NCBI RefSeq assembly: GCF_013267355.1
Contig: NZ_CP053985.1
Coordinates: forward strand, 992,001-1,056,000
Length of the DNA: 64,000 nt
Direction: 5' to 3'
DNA from: Achromobacter pestifer
Lineage (GTDB): Bacteria; Pseudomonadota; Gammaproteobacteria; Burkholderiales; Burkholderiaceae_B
This document shows positions 44,453-54,443 of the stretch, piece after piece. The position numbers were made by a program, and so were the translations under genes. The notes under the pieces were generated by a model. That model saw only the letters and a program-made list of their open reading frames with translations, made no database searches and had not been told where the DNA came from. Position 1 is the stretch's first letter. The number at the start of each line of letters is the position of its first letter.

Positions 44453-45031
44453 ATGAAGAAGTTCCTGTTCGACCTGTTTCCGCTGTTCCTTTTCTTCATT
44501 GCCTATCGGTACACGGATATTTTCATCGCCACGGGCGTCGCCATGGCGGCGGCCGTGCTGCAGATCGTCTGGCTGAAGGCCACGGGCCGCGCCACCGAAG
44601 CCATGCACTGGATCAACCTGACCGTCATCCTGGTGTTCGGCGGCGCCACGATCTGGCTGCACAGCGACGTCTTCATCAAGTGGAAGCCCACGGTGCTGTA
44701 CTGGCTGTTCGGCGGCGCGCTGGTCTTTGCGCGCCTGTTCTTCGGCCGCAACCTGATCCGCCGCCTGATGGAAAAACAGATCCAGCTGCCCGACGCCGCC
44801 TGGGAACGGCTGAACCTGGTCTGGGCCGGTTTCTTCCTGATCGCGGGCGCGCTCAACCTGTACGTGGCGTTTTCCGGCCACTTCACCGAATCGCAGTGGG
44901 TCAGCTTCAAGGCCTTCGGCCTGATGGGCCTGATGGTGGTCTTCGTGATCGGCCAGTCGATCTGGCTGGGCAAGCACATCCAGACGGAAGACCAGGGCCC
45001 TTCCTCCGACACCCCGCCCCGCCAGCCCTGA
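44453..45031 (+). CDS. yciB: Inner membrane septation protein A
   Basis: A 192-residue YciB/IspZ family protein with about five membrane segments. It opens with FLFDLFPLFLFFIAYRYTDIF, a strong family signature, followed by ATGRATEAMHWINLTVILVFG and WKPTVLYWLFGGALV. It acts in cell-envelope maintenance and septation. It begins immediately after the msrB stop, and the msrB-yciB-bolA-ppiC order is typical of beta-proteobacteria. Confidence 0.93.
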   Translation: MKKFLFDLFPLFLFFIAYRYTDIFIATGVAMAAAVLQIVWLKATGRATEAMHWINLTVILVFGGATIWLHSDVFIKWKPTVLYWLFGGALVFARLFFGRNLIRRLMEKQIQLPDAAWERLNLVWAGFFLIAGALNLYVAFSGHFTESQWVSFKAFGLMGLMVVFVIGQSIWLGKHIQTEDQGPSSDTPPRQP

Positions 45032-45085
45032 ACCCTTCCGAATCCACGGCCGGCGCGCCGCGCCGGAACCAAACTTCTCCCCCCA

Positions 45086-45355
45086 ATGTCAGACACCACC
45101 GACCGCATTTCCCTGATCCGGGAGCGGCTAGCCGTCCTGGAACCCATCAGCCTGGACATCCTGGACGACTCGCATTTGCATGCCGGCCACGAAGGCAGTA
45201 AAAACGGCGCCGGCCACTATCGCGTGATCATCGTAGCGCCTTGCTTTGCGGGGCTCTCCGCCGTTGCGCGGCATAGGCTGGTGTATCATCATTTGCAAGA
45301 TTTGATCCCTTATCCGATTCATGCGCTTGCGCTAGATGCCCAGGCTCCCAAATAG
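45086..45355 (+). CDS. BolA family protein
   Basis: An 89-residue BolA-like protein. The conserved histidine region DDSHLHAGHEGSKNGAGHYR near residue 27 can share an iron-sulfur cluster with monothiol glutaredoxins; the helix AVARHRLVYHHLQDLI follows. BolA proteins act in iron homeostasis and envelope stress control. It lies between yciB and ppiC. Confidence 0.93.
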   Translation: MSDTTDRISLIRERLAVLEPISLDILDDSHLHAGHEGSKNGAGHYRVIIVAPCFAGLSAVARHRLVYHHLQDLIPYPIHALALDAQAPK

Positions 45356-45372
45356 AAAGTAAAAGGATATTC

Positions 45373-46149
45373 ATGAAACGCATCGTCATGCTGGCTGCGG
45401 CCTGCGTCATCGCCGTGCCTGCTTTTGCGCAGAATGTGGCTACCGTCAACGGCAAGGCCATCCCGCAGAAGAGCCTGGATCAATTCGTCAAGCTGCTGGT
45501 CAGCCAGGGCGCCACCGATTCGCCGCAACTGCGCGAACAGGTCAAGCAGGAAATGATCAACCGCCAGATCTTCGTGCAAGCCGCCGAATCCAGCGGCATC
45601 GCCAAGCAGGCCGACGTCCAGACCGAAGTCGAGCTGGCCCGCCAAGGCATCCTGGTCCGCGCCCTGATGGCCGACTACCTCGCCAAGCACCCGGTGTCCG
45701 ACGCCAAGGTCACGGCCGAGTACGAGAAGATCAAGAAGGAACAGGCCGGCAAGATGGAATACAAGGTCCGCCACATCCTCGTCGAAGACGAAAAGACGGC
45801 GAACGACCTGCTGGCCCAGATCAAGAGCAACAAGAGCAAGTTCAACGACCTGGCCAAGAAGAACTCCAAGGACCCCGGCAGCGCCGAAAAGGGTGGCGAC
45901 CTGGGTTGGGCTCCCCCGACCAACTACGTCCAGCCGTTCGCGCAGGCCGTGACGCAGCTGAAGAAGGGCGAATTGGTCGACAAGCCGGTGCAGACCCAGT
46001 TCGGCTGGCACATCATCATGGTCGACGACACCCGTCCGGTGGAATTCCCGCCGCTCGACCAGGTGCGCCCGCAGCTGGAAGAAATGCTGCGCCAGCAAAC
46101 CCTGGCCGACTACCAGAAGGAACTGCGCGAAAAGGCCAAGATCCAGTAA
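45373..46149 (+). CDS. Periplasmic parvulin-type peptidyl-prolyl isomerase
   Basis: A 258-residue exported foldase. Signal peptide 1-20 ends in AFA. A SurA/PrsA-like N-terminal helical part is followed by a parvulin domain at about 130-225 with YKVRHILVEDEKTANDLLAQ, GGDLGWAPP and TQFGWHIIMVDD. It speeds proline isomerisation in periplasmic proteins. AAAGGA precedes the ATG, and a strong terminator follows. Confidence 0.93.
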   Translation: MKRIVMLAAACVIAVPAFAQNVATVNGKAIPQKSLDQFVKLLVSQGATDSPQLREQVKQEMINRQIFVQAAESSGIAKQADVQTEVELARQGILVRALMADYLAKHPVSDAKVTAEYEKIKKEQAGKMEYKVRHILVEDEKTANDLLAQIKSNKSKFNDLAKKNSKDPGSAEKGGDLGWAPPTNYVQPFAQAVTQLKKGELVDKPVQTQFGWHIIMVDDTRPVEFPPLDQVRPQLEEMLRQQTLADYQKELREKAKIQ

Positions 46150-46170
46150 GCCTTGCCGCACAAATGAAAA

Positions 46171-46196
46171 ATGCCCGCGAAAGCGGGCATTTTTTT
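46171..46196 (+). terminator. Terminator after ppiC
   Basis: An eight-pair stem ATGCCCGC/GCGGGCAT with a GAAA tetraloop, preceded by A residues and followed by TTTTTT. Confidence 0.93.
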
Positions 46197-46228
46197 CGCC
46201 TGCGTTTTTCCGCGCCGGGTTGGCGCCC

Positions 46229-47218
46229 CTAAGCCAGCGCCTGCCGCAGATAGGCGTCCCAGAGACGGCCTTCCAACAGCGGCGACAGATGGCCGTAGCG
46301 CCCGGCCACTCGGGTCTGGACGATGTGGGCGGGATACGGGATCCGCGCCGCCGCGCCCGGATCGTCGGGCGCGAAGAGCTCATCCGATACGCAACGCAGC
46401 CAGCGCACGGGCGTGGCGGTTTCCAACAGCGCGCCGCGCGCGTCGTAGCGGCAGGCGGACGTCCTGAGCGCCGCCATGGACCATGGTGAAAAGCGCGCCG
46501 CCCACGTCTGGGCCTCGGCCCGCAAGCGCTGCTCCACGGCGGATTCACCGGTGTCGGCCAGCCACTGGGCATAGCCATAGCGGCGCAAGGTCGCGCAGCG
46601 CAGTTCGACCCATGCGCTCCAGGCATCCGCATCGCCCGCATCGAGAGCGGCAGCGATCCGGCGCAAGCGCTGCACATCCGCCATGCTGCCGCCACCGCGC
46701 GGCGCCGAGGCCAGCGCCACCACCCGCCCCACGGGCAACGGCGCAGCCGCCGCCCACTGGAAGGCCTGGTAGCCGCCGTAGGAATAGCCCACCACCGCAT
46801 CCAGACGTTCGACCCCGATCGCGCGCAGCCATTCCCCCTGCAGGCGCACGCCATCGGCGATCGAAAAATCGGGAAACGCACTGGCCGCGGCCCCGGCCGG
46901 CGCGCTGCTGCCGAAGCAGGAACCCAGCGCGTTGGGCGCCAGCACGCAGGTATCGCGCGTGTCCAGCGCCGCTCCCGGCCCCAGCCAGGGACTGGCCCAG
47001 CCCGCATCGGGATGGGCCTCCCCCTCTGCCGACCGCAAGGCCTGGTGGCTGCCGGATATGCCGTGCAGCAGCAACACCACGGCGCGCGCGCGGTCCGACG
47101 TCGGACCGTAGCGGGCCCAGGCCAGCCGGGCCGGCGCCAGTACGCCGCCGCCCTCCAGCGGCAAGGCTTCCAGCTGCGTCACGCCGGCGGCGCGATCCGT
47201 GGGCTGATGGGCGGCCAT
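46229..47218 (-). CDS. MetX-like alpha/beta hydrolase (homoserine O-acetyltransferase family)
   Basis: A 329-residue alpha/beta-hydrolase. The elbow VVGYSYGGYQAFQWA near residue 143 replaces the usual MetX GGSMGGMQ, NALGSCFGSSAPA resembles the MetX NVLGGCKGSTGP region, and the histidine is in GRYGHLSPLLE. Such deviating MetX-like proteins often do not acetylate homoserine. It is the last of a four-gene unit with a dioxygenase, an M24 protein and a TctC protein, so catabolic hydrolysis is more likely than methionine synthesis. Confidence 0.75.
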   Translation of the reverse strand: MAAHQPTDRAAGVTQLEALPLEGGGVLAPARLAWARYGPTSDRARAVVLLLHGISGSHQALRSAEGEAHPDAGWASPWLGPGAALDTRDTCVLAPNALGSCFGSSAPAGAAASAFPDFSIADGVRLQGEWLRAIGVERLDAVVGYSYGGYQAFQWAAAAPLPVGRVVALASAPRGGGSMADVQRLRRIAAALDAGDADAWSAWVELRCATLRRYGYAQWLADTGESAVEQRLRAEAQTWAARFSPWSMAALRTSACRYDARGALLETATPVRWLRCVSDELFAPDDPGAAARIPYPAHIVQTRVAGRYGHLSPLLEGRLWDAYLRQALA

Positions 47219-47227
47219 CGGCGGCTC

Positions 47228-48070
47228 CTAGACCGGACGCTCGCCCATGACCGTGGTGCGGTAGATCGTGCGCCGCATGCTGGCCGGCAGTTCGCGGGTG
47301 GTGGCCTTGTGCATCACGCAGCGGTTGTCCCACATGACCACGTCACCGGGCTCCCATTGCAATGCGTACTGGTACTGCTCCTGCGTGCAATGCGCGAACA
47401 GGCGCTCCAGCAATTCCTGGCTGTCCGCCTCGCCCCAGCCGGACACCTCGGCCGTCATGCCGGGATGCACGTACAGCGCCTTGCGGCCCGTCTCGGGATG
47501 GGTGCGCACGATGGGGTGTTCCACGTCCGGCGTGCCGGCCAACTGGCTGGCGTCCATCTTCACCTGGGTGCCCTCGTCGGCCCTGGTGTTCTTGCGCCGG
47601 TAGCGGTGCACCGCCAGCAGGCCCGCCAGCTGGGATTGGACGGCGCCTTCCAGTTCCTCGTAGGCCTGGTACATGTTGACGAACAAGGTGTTGCCGCCTT
47701 CCGGCGGAATCAGCTGCGCATTCAGGATGGTGGCCTTGGCCGGACATTCACGGAAGGCGAAGTCCGAGTGCCAGTACGAACCGCCGTCGGCAATGCCCGC
47801 CGGCACGCCGTTCTTGACCTCGTTGGACAGCACGAATATCTCGGGATACTCGGGATGGTTGTACTGGGCCAGCACGTGGATATCCAGCTCGCCCAGGCGG
47901 CGGCTGAAGCGCAGCTGGCCCTCGGGCGACAGGCGCTGGTTCTTGAAGACCAGCAGTTGGTGGCGCAGGAACAGCGCATTCACGTCCGCGAAGGCCGCGT
48001 CGTCCAGGGTTTCCAGATCCACGCCATGCACGGCCGCGCCGATCAGCGGGCTCAGGGGTATTGCTTTCAT
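47228..48070 (-). CDS. TauD/TfdA-type Fe(II)/2-oxoglutarate dioxygenase
   Basis: A 280-residue enzyme with the iron facial triad: His and Asp in YWHSDFAF near residue 98 and the distal His in VVMWDNRCVMHKATT near 250. The 2-oxoglutarate arginine is probably in RRTIYRTTV near 270. Family members hydroxylate taurine, other sulfonates, 2,4-D or carnitine-type compounds; the substrate is undetermined. The start 48070 has GGAG seven bases upstream; an ATG lies one codon earlier. Confidence 0.88.
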   Translation of the reverse strand: MKAIPLSPLIGAAVHGVDLETLDDAAFADVNALFLRHQLLVFKNQRLSPEGQLRFSRRLGELDIHVLAQYNHPEYPEIFVLSNEVKNGVPAGIADGGSYWHSDFAFRECPAKATILNAQLIPPEGGNTLFVNMYQAYEELEGAVQSQLAGLLAVHRYRRKNTRADEGTQVKMDASQLAGTPDVEHPIVRTHPETGRKALYVHPGMTAEVSGWGEADSQELLERLFAHCTQEQYQYALQWEPGDVVMWDNRCVMHKATTRELPASMRRTIYRTTVMGERPV

Positions 48071-48090
48071 CATCAGGCTCCAGCAGAGGT

Positions 48091-49239
48091 TCAGGGAAGA
48101 CGGTGCACGCGGGCCGCGGTGCGCACCAGCGGCTCGGCGCCGTGCTCTCCGATCAGCACCGGATACTCCAGCCGCATGCCGCCCACGCCCGGCCGGTACA
48201 GGTGCGTGCCCAACGCCACCACCATGCCGGGCGTCACCACGTCGCGGCTGCGCAGATTGATGAAGGGCCGGGTGCGCGCGCAGGTGCCCAGGCCATGGCC
48301 GAACAGCGGCAGGCCGAACTCGCTCAGTCCGTGCTTTTCGAATACGGCGACGCCGCGGCTGGCGCACTCCGCTATCGGCCGGCCGGGCGTCAGGGAAGCG
48401 AGCATGGTCTGCACGGTTTCTTCCCAGCAGTCGATCAGCTTGCTTTGGGCCGGGTCCGGCTTGCCCAGAAACACGGGCAAGGCGGTGTCCGCCATGTAGA
48501 GATCCAGCAAGGGGTGCAGGTCCAGAATCACGAATTCGTTCTGGCGGATGGCGCGATCCGTCGCCTGCTGGGTGACGCCCCCCAGGAATCCGGTGCGCTC
48601 GCCCGCGCCGACCTCGGTGCCGCCCGTCACGGCCCAGGACCAGGTGCTGCCCCGTTGCCGGATCGCGCGCTCGATTTCGCCGGCGATCTCGTTCTCGGTC
48701 GCCCCCGCCCGCACCGCGTTCATGCCCTGCTCGAAGCCGTAGTCCGAGACTTCCGCCGCGTGGCGCAGGCGCTCGATCTCGGCCGCGTCCTTGATCAGCA
48801 TGACGTCGTCGATCACGTCCACGCCGTTCGCGAAGCGGATGTCGGGCAGATGGCTGGTCAGGTCGAAATACTCGGCTGCGGTCAGCATGCCCGGCGCCAC
48901 CTGTGCCGCCCCGGGGTGCGACAGGTCCAGCGCGACCTTGCCGCGCGTCAGCCCGTGGTGCTCCAGGCGCTGGCGTATCAGTTGTGGAAAGTCCGAAAAC
49001 TCGAACTCGTACATTTCCATTTCATGGCCTTCCGCGCGCACCCGGGAGGCATCCATGGCCCAGTAGATGAATTCGCAGTGCCCGTCCGCCGTGACCAGCA
49101 CGGCGCCGCGCCACGGCATGAATGCGCCGCTCAGGTAGTGCAGCGCGCCCTGGCGGGTGCCCAGGTAGGCGTCAAAGCCGAGTTCGCGCGCGTGCTGGGC
49201 GACGCGCTTGCGGCGGGCCTGAAAATCGATGGACTGCAT
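48091..49239 (-). CDS. M24 family (Xaa-Pro peptidase/creatinase-like) protein lacking one metal ligand
   Basis: A 382-residue pita-bread protein: creatinase-type N-terminal domain about 1-145, M24 domain after. Expected metal ligands are Asp240, Asp251, His315 (FGHGLGT) and Glu358 (MRLEYPVLI), but the first C-terminal glutamate of the usual EPG motif is Gly344 (ALGTHLYRPG). Metal binding may be altered or lost, as in creatinase, so it may hydrolyse a C-N bond of a small molecule rather than a peptide. AGGAG lies six bases before the ATG. Confidence 0.82.
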   Translation of the reverse strand: MQSIDFQARRKRVAQHARELGFDAYLGTRQGALHYLSGAFMPWRGAVLVTADGHCEFIYWAMDASRVRAEGHEMEMYEFEFSDFPQLIRQRLEHHGLTRGKVALDLSHPGAAQVAPGMLTAAEYFDLTSHLPDIRFANGVDVIDDVMLIKDAAEIERLRHAAEVSDYGFEQGMNAVRAGATENEIAGEIERAIRQRGSTWSWAVTGGTEVGAGERTGFLGGVTQQATDRAIRQNEFVILDLHPLLDLYMADTALPVFLGKPDPAQSKLIDCWEETVQTMLASLTPGRPIAECASRGVAVFEKHGLSEFGLPLFGHGLGTCARTRPFINLRSRDVVTPGMVVALGTHLYRPGVGGMRLEYPVLIGEHGAEPLVRTAARVHRLP

Positions 49240-49260
49240 GTGTCACTCCTCTTTGGGGAT

Positions 49261-50241
49261 TCAGGAAACCGAGGCGCCGGAAGCCTTGACGACGGGCGCC
49301 CACTTCTCGGTTTCGTCGGCGGTGAAGCGGGCAAAGTCGTCCGGCTTGCTGGCCACAGGATCGGCGGCCTGCGACACCAATTGCTCGCGCACGCGGGGAT
49401 CGGCCAGCGCCCGGGCGATTTCCTGCTGCAGGCGCTCGACGATGGGACGCGGCGTGCCGGCAGGCGCGAACACGCCGATCCAGGACGTCATGGCATAGCC
49501 CGGCAGGGTTTCCGCCACGGTCGGGATGTCGGGCGCGGCCGGGGAACGCTCAGGTCCGGTCACGGCGATGGCGCGCAGCTTGCCGGCCTTGATCAGGGGC
49601 TGGGCGATGACCAGGCTGTCGAAGGCCAGGTCGGCCTGTCCGCCGATCACGTCCGTGAGCGCGGGCAGGCTGCCCTTGTAGGGAATGTGCTGCATCTGCA
49701 CGCCGGCCATCTCGTTGAACAGCTCGCCGGACATGTGCATGGAAGTGCCGCTGCCGCCGGAGGCGCGGTTGAGCTTGCCCGGATTAGCCTTGGCATAGGC
49801 GATCAGGTCCGCCACCGAGTGGATTGGCAGCTTGGGGTTGACCACCACCACCAGCGGATACGACACGACCTGCGTCACCGCCGTGAAGTCCTTCAAGGGC
49901 TGGAACGGCATGGACTTGTACAGCGTCTGGTTGATGGCGTTGGTGCCTATCGTGCCCATCAGGATCGTGTAGCCATCCGGGGCCGCCTTGGCCACGGCGT
50001 CCGCGCCGATGTTGCCGCCCGCCCCGGGCTTGGCCTCGACGATGACCGACACGCCCATGCTCTGCGTCATGCGTTCGGCCAGCAGCCGCGTGACGATTTC
50101 AGTGGGGCCGCCGGCCGCGGCGGGCACGACGAAGCGGATGGGTTTGCTGGGATAGGCGTCGGCCGCGCTGGCGGCGGAACTGGCCGCCATCCCCGCCGCC
50201 AGGGCGCTTGCGCCCAAGGCGCGCAATAGTCTCCTGCACAT
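49261..50241 (-). CDS. Bug/TctC family periplasmic solute-binding protein
   Basis: A 326-residue TctC-type binding protein with a signal peptide of about 27 residues ending in ASA. Motifs are YPSKPIRFVVPAAAGGPTEI, VIVEAKPGAGGNIGADAV and RASGGSGTSMHMSGELFN. It is the first gene of a unit with an M24 protein, a dioxygenase and a MetX-like hydrolase. No TctA or TctB is nearby. It is divergent from the IclR gene across a palindromic operator. Confidence 0.92.
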   Translation of the reverse strand: MCRRLLRALGASALAAGMAASSAASAADAYPSKPIRFVVPAAAGGPTEIVTRLLAERMTQSMGVSVIVEAKPGAGGNIGADAVAKAAPDGYTILMGTIGTNAINQTLYKSMPFQPLKDFTAVTQVVSYPLVVVVNPKLPIHSVADLIAYAKANPGKLNRASGGSGTSMHMSGELFNEMAGVQMQHIPYKGSLPALTDVIGGQADLAFDSLVIAQPLIKAGKLRAIAVTGPERSPAAPDIPTVAETLPGYAMTSWIGVFAPAGTPRPIVERLQQEIARALADPRVREQLVSQAADPVASKPDDFARFTADETEKWAPVVKASGASVS

Positions 50242-50295
50242 GGCATGTCTCCGTTGTTGCGGGGCGTACCAGGCGGGTGCCCTGGCCGACCCATC

Positions 50296-50325
50296 TAATT
50301 AACGAACAATTGTTCGCTAATTAGC
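50296..50325. promoter_or_regulatory. 30-bp palindromic operator between TctC and IclR genes
   Basis: A 30-base palindrome with one mismatched pair: outer CTAATTA / TAATTAG and inner CGAACAATTGTTCG. It sits midway between divergent starts, where an IclR dimer of dimers could control both. It differs from the GTTC-N9-GAAC sites of the first island, so a separate regulator is expected. Confidence 0.75.
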
Positions 50326-50390
50326 ATTTTATGGAGATTGCCACGGATGTCAAACTACAATCGAGCCTTCAACGACAAGACCGCCGATAC

Positions 50391-51185
50391 ATGGACACGA
50401 CATTGCCGGAACCGAAAGAAAGGAAAGAGGAGTTTCTCGACAGCCTGGCCAACGGCCTGCAATTGCTGCAGATCTACGCCACCGGCGTGGCCAGCGTGAC
50501 CGTGCAGGAAGCCGCGGAGCAATTGGACGTGACGCGCGCGGCCTCGCGGCGCATCCTGCTGACTCTCGAAAAACTGGGCTATGTACGGCAGGACGGCAGG
50601 GATTTCTCGCCCACGCCCAAGGTCATGGACCTCGGATACGCCTATTTCGCTTCGCTCAGCTTGCCCAAGCTGACCCGAGCGACCATGCGCGAAGTCGCGC
50701 AAACCGTGGGCGAAACCTGCTCATTGGGCGTGCTGGACCGGCAGCATGTCGTGTTCCTGGCGCGCGAGGAAGGCCCCAAGCTGCTCAAGCTGGACCTGTC
50801 GGTGGGCAGCCGCCTGCCCGCCTATGCCCATTCCCTGGGCCGCACGCTGCTATCGACGCTGGATGACGAGGCGCTCGACGCCTATCTGGAAAGCGCCGAC
50901 CTAAAGCGCCTGACGCCCTACACGACGGTGTCGCGCAGCGCCCTGCGCAAGCTGATCCGGCAGGTGCGCCAGGACGGCTACTGCATTTCGGTCAGCGAAT
51001 TGGTGGATGGTTTCGCGGGCGTGGCCGTGCCGCTGTACAACCACGAAGGCCGCGCGGTGGCAGGCCTGAGCGTCAGCATGGTGCTCGGATCCCGCGAGCC
51101 CGACGAATTGAAGCGGCAGCATCTGCCGGCCTTGCAGCGCGCGGCTGCCGCCATCCGCGACATGATGCCGCGCAGCACTATTTGA
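50391..51185 (+). CDS. IclR family transcriptional regulator
   Basis: A 264-residue PcaR/PobR-like IclR protein. After a charged leader, the winged helix-turn-helix spans about 18-80 (VQEAAEQLDVTRAASRRILLTLEKLGYV). The effector domain has LPAYAHSLGRTLLS near residue 145 and the C-terminal GVAVPLYNHEGRAVAGLSVS. The start at 50391 leaves room for a promoter beside the palindrome; an in-frame ATG at 50331 lies only five bases from it. It likely controls the divergent TctC-M24-TauD-MetX unit and itself. Confidence 0.88.
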   Translation: MDTTLPEPKERKEEFLDSLANGLQLLQIYATGVASVTVQEAAEQLDVTRAASRRILLTLEKLGYVRQDGRDFSPTPKVMDLGYAYFASLSLPKLTRATMREVAQTVGETCSLGVLDRQHVVFLAREEGPKLLKLDLSVGSRLPAYAHSLGRTLLSTLDDEALDAYLESADLKRLTPYTTVSRSALRKLIRQVRQDGYCISVSELVDGFAGVAVPLYNHEGRAVAGLSVSMVLGSREPDELKRQHLPALQRAAAAIRDMMPRSTI

Positions 51186-51200
51186 AGGCATCTGGCGGCG

Positions 51201-53317
<2,117 letters not shown>

Positions 53318-54397
53318 TTAGGCAAACACCCTTAGGGCACGCTCGCTGCCGGCGGGCAGGCCCGCTTGTTCAAGCTGGCCGAACAGCACCTGGAGACGCT
53401 CGTCGATGACCGTTTCCGAACCATCGGCCAGCGGCTTGCCCTGGTCGTCGACCAGGTCCGCACGCAGGCGGGCGGCCAGGTCGCGGCCCACATCGACCAT
53501 GCGGCCGAAAGCGCGCTCGTCCGCCGGGCTGCAGGGCACGTCCAGCAGCAGGTACAGACGTTCGATTCCGCCCATGCCGGCATCGAACGCCGCGCCGTCG
53601 CCGCGCGCCAGCGTGAAGCGGGCCACGCCATTGTCCGCCGGCCAGGCCAGGCGGCTGCCGTCGGAGACGAAACCGAGATCCCGCGCCACCGACAGCACCT
53701 CGGCGGCGGGCTGGGCCGCGCCCAGCAACAGGGTCAGGCCGACCTGGGTGTCCAGGGCGGCGCAGGTGTCGTCCAGGCGGGCGCCTTGCTCAAGCACGGC
53801 CTGCTGGTCCGGGCCTTCGATGGTGGCGTCGAAACGCTCGGCCATGTCCTGGGCGCGAGCCCAGGCCTGGGACCATTCGATGGCCGTCAGCGGACCGCTG
53901 CGGTTGGCCAGCAGCACGGCCAGCTGCATGGATGCGTAGGACTCGCCGGCATGGACGCGCGCGCGGTGGCGGCGCTGGTCGGTTTCGGCGAACACGCGCA
54001 TGGGCTTGCGGCCCACGTGGCGCAAGCTTTGCATGTAGGGCAGCAGGTCGGCGCCGCGCACGGCTTCGGCGAAGTTGATCTCGATGACCACTTCGCAGGC
54101 GGGATCGGGCTCTTCGGTATCGTCGGCATCGCTGCCGGGATCGACCGGGGCCGGCTGGCCAGGCTGGGCGCGAGGCGCCTCGCCGCCCATGCCAGGCTCG
54201 CGGCGCGGCGCCGCGGCGCCCGCTGCCGACGCGGCGCCGGTGGCGGCCCCCGCGCCCAACAGCGGATCCTGCTCGGTCGATGGGAAGTGGGTCTGCATCT
54301 TGCGCCGGACACGCCGGTCCTGCCACCAGTTGAATCCCAGCACCAGCAGTATCAGCAATACGCCCAGGGCTATCAGCCCGATCTGCAAATCACTCAT
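53318..54397 (-). CDS. zipA: ZipA-like cell division protein
   Basis: A 359-residue bitopic protein. One N-terminal membrane helix (residues 5-22, IGLIALGVLLILLVLGF) is followed by basic residues, then an Ala-, Pro- and Gly-rich linker (about 45-95) and a C-terminal ZipA/FtsZ-binding type domain (about 125-355). Sequence similarity to E. coli ZipA is weak by eye; the call rests on topology, length and position between smc and ligA. It would tether FtsZ to the membrane. Confidence 0.75.
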   Translation of the reverse strand: MSDLQIGLIALGVLLILLVLGFNWWQDRRVRRKMQTHFPSTEQDPLLGAGAATGAASAAGAAAPRREPGMGGEAPRAQPGQPAPVDPGSDADDTEEPDPACEVVIEINFAEAVRGADLLPYMQSLRHVGRKPMRVFAETDQRRHRARVHAGESYASMQLAVLLANRSGPLTAIEWSQAWARAQDMAERFDATIEGPDQQAVLEQGARLDDTCAALDTQVGLTLLLGAAQPAAEVLSVARDLGFVSDGSRLAWPADNGVARFTLARGDGAAFDAGMGGIERLYLLLDVPCSPADERAFGRMVDVGRDLAARLRADLVDDQGKPLADGSETVIDERLQVLFGQLEQAGLPAGSERALRVFA

Positions 54398-54443
54398 GTA
54401 TAAATCCCGCGCCGAAACCCCGACGCCCTTCTGAATATTGGGT

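Noticed and set aside
46229..47218. Assignment as genuine homoserine O-acetyltransferase (metX)
   Set aside because: The nucleophile elbow differs from MetX and the gene lies in a catabolic unit with no methionine genes.
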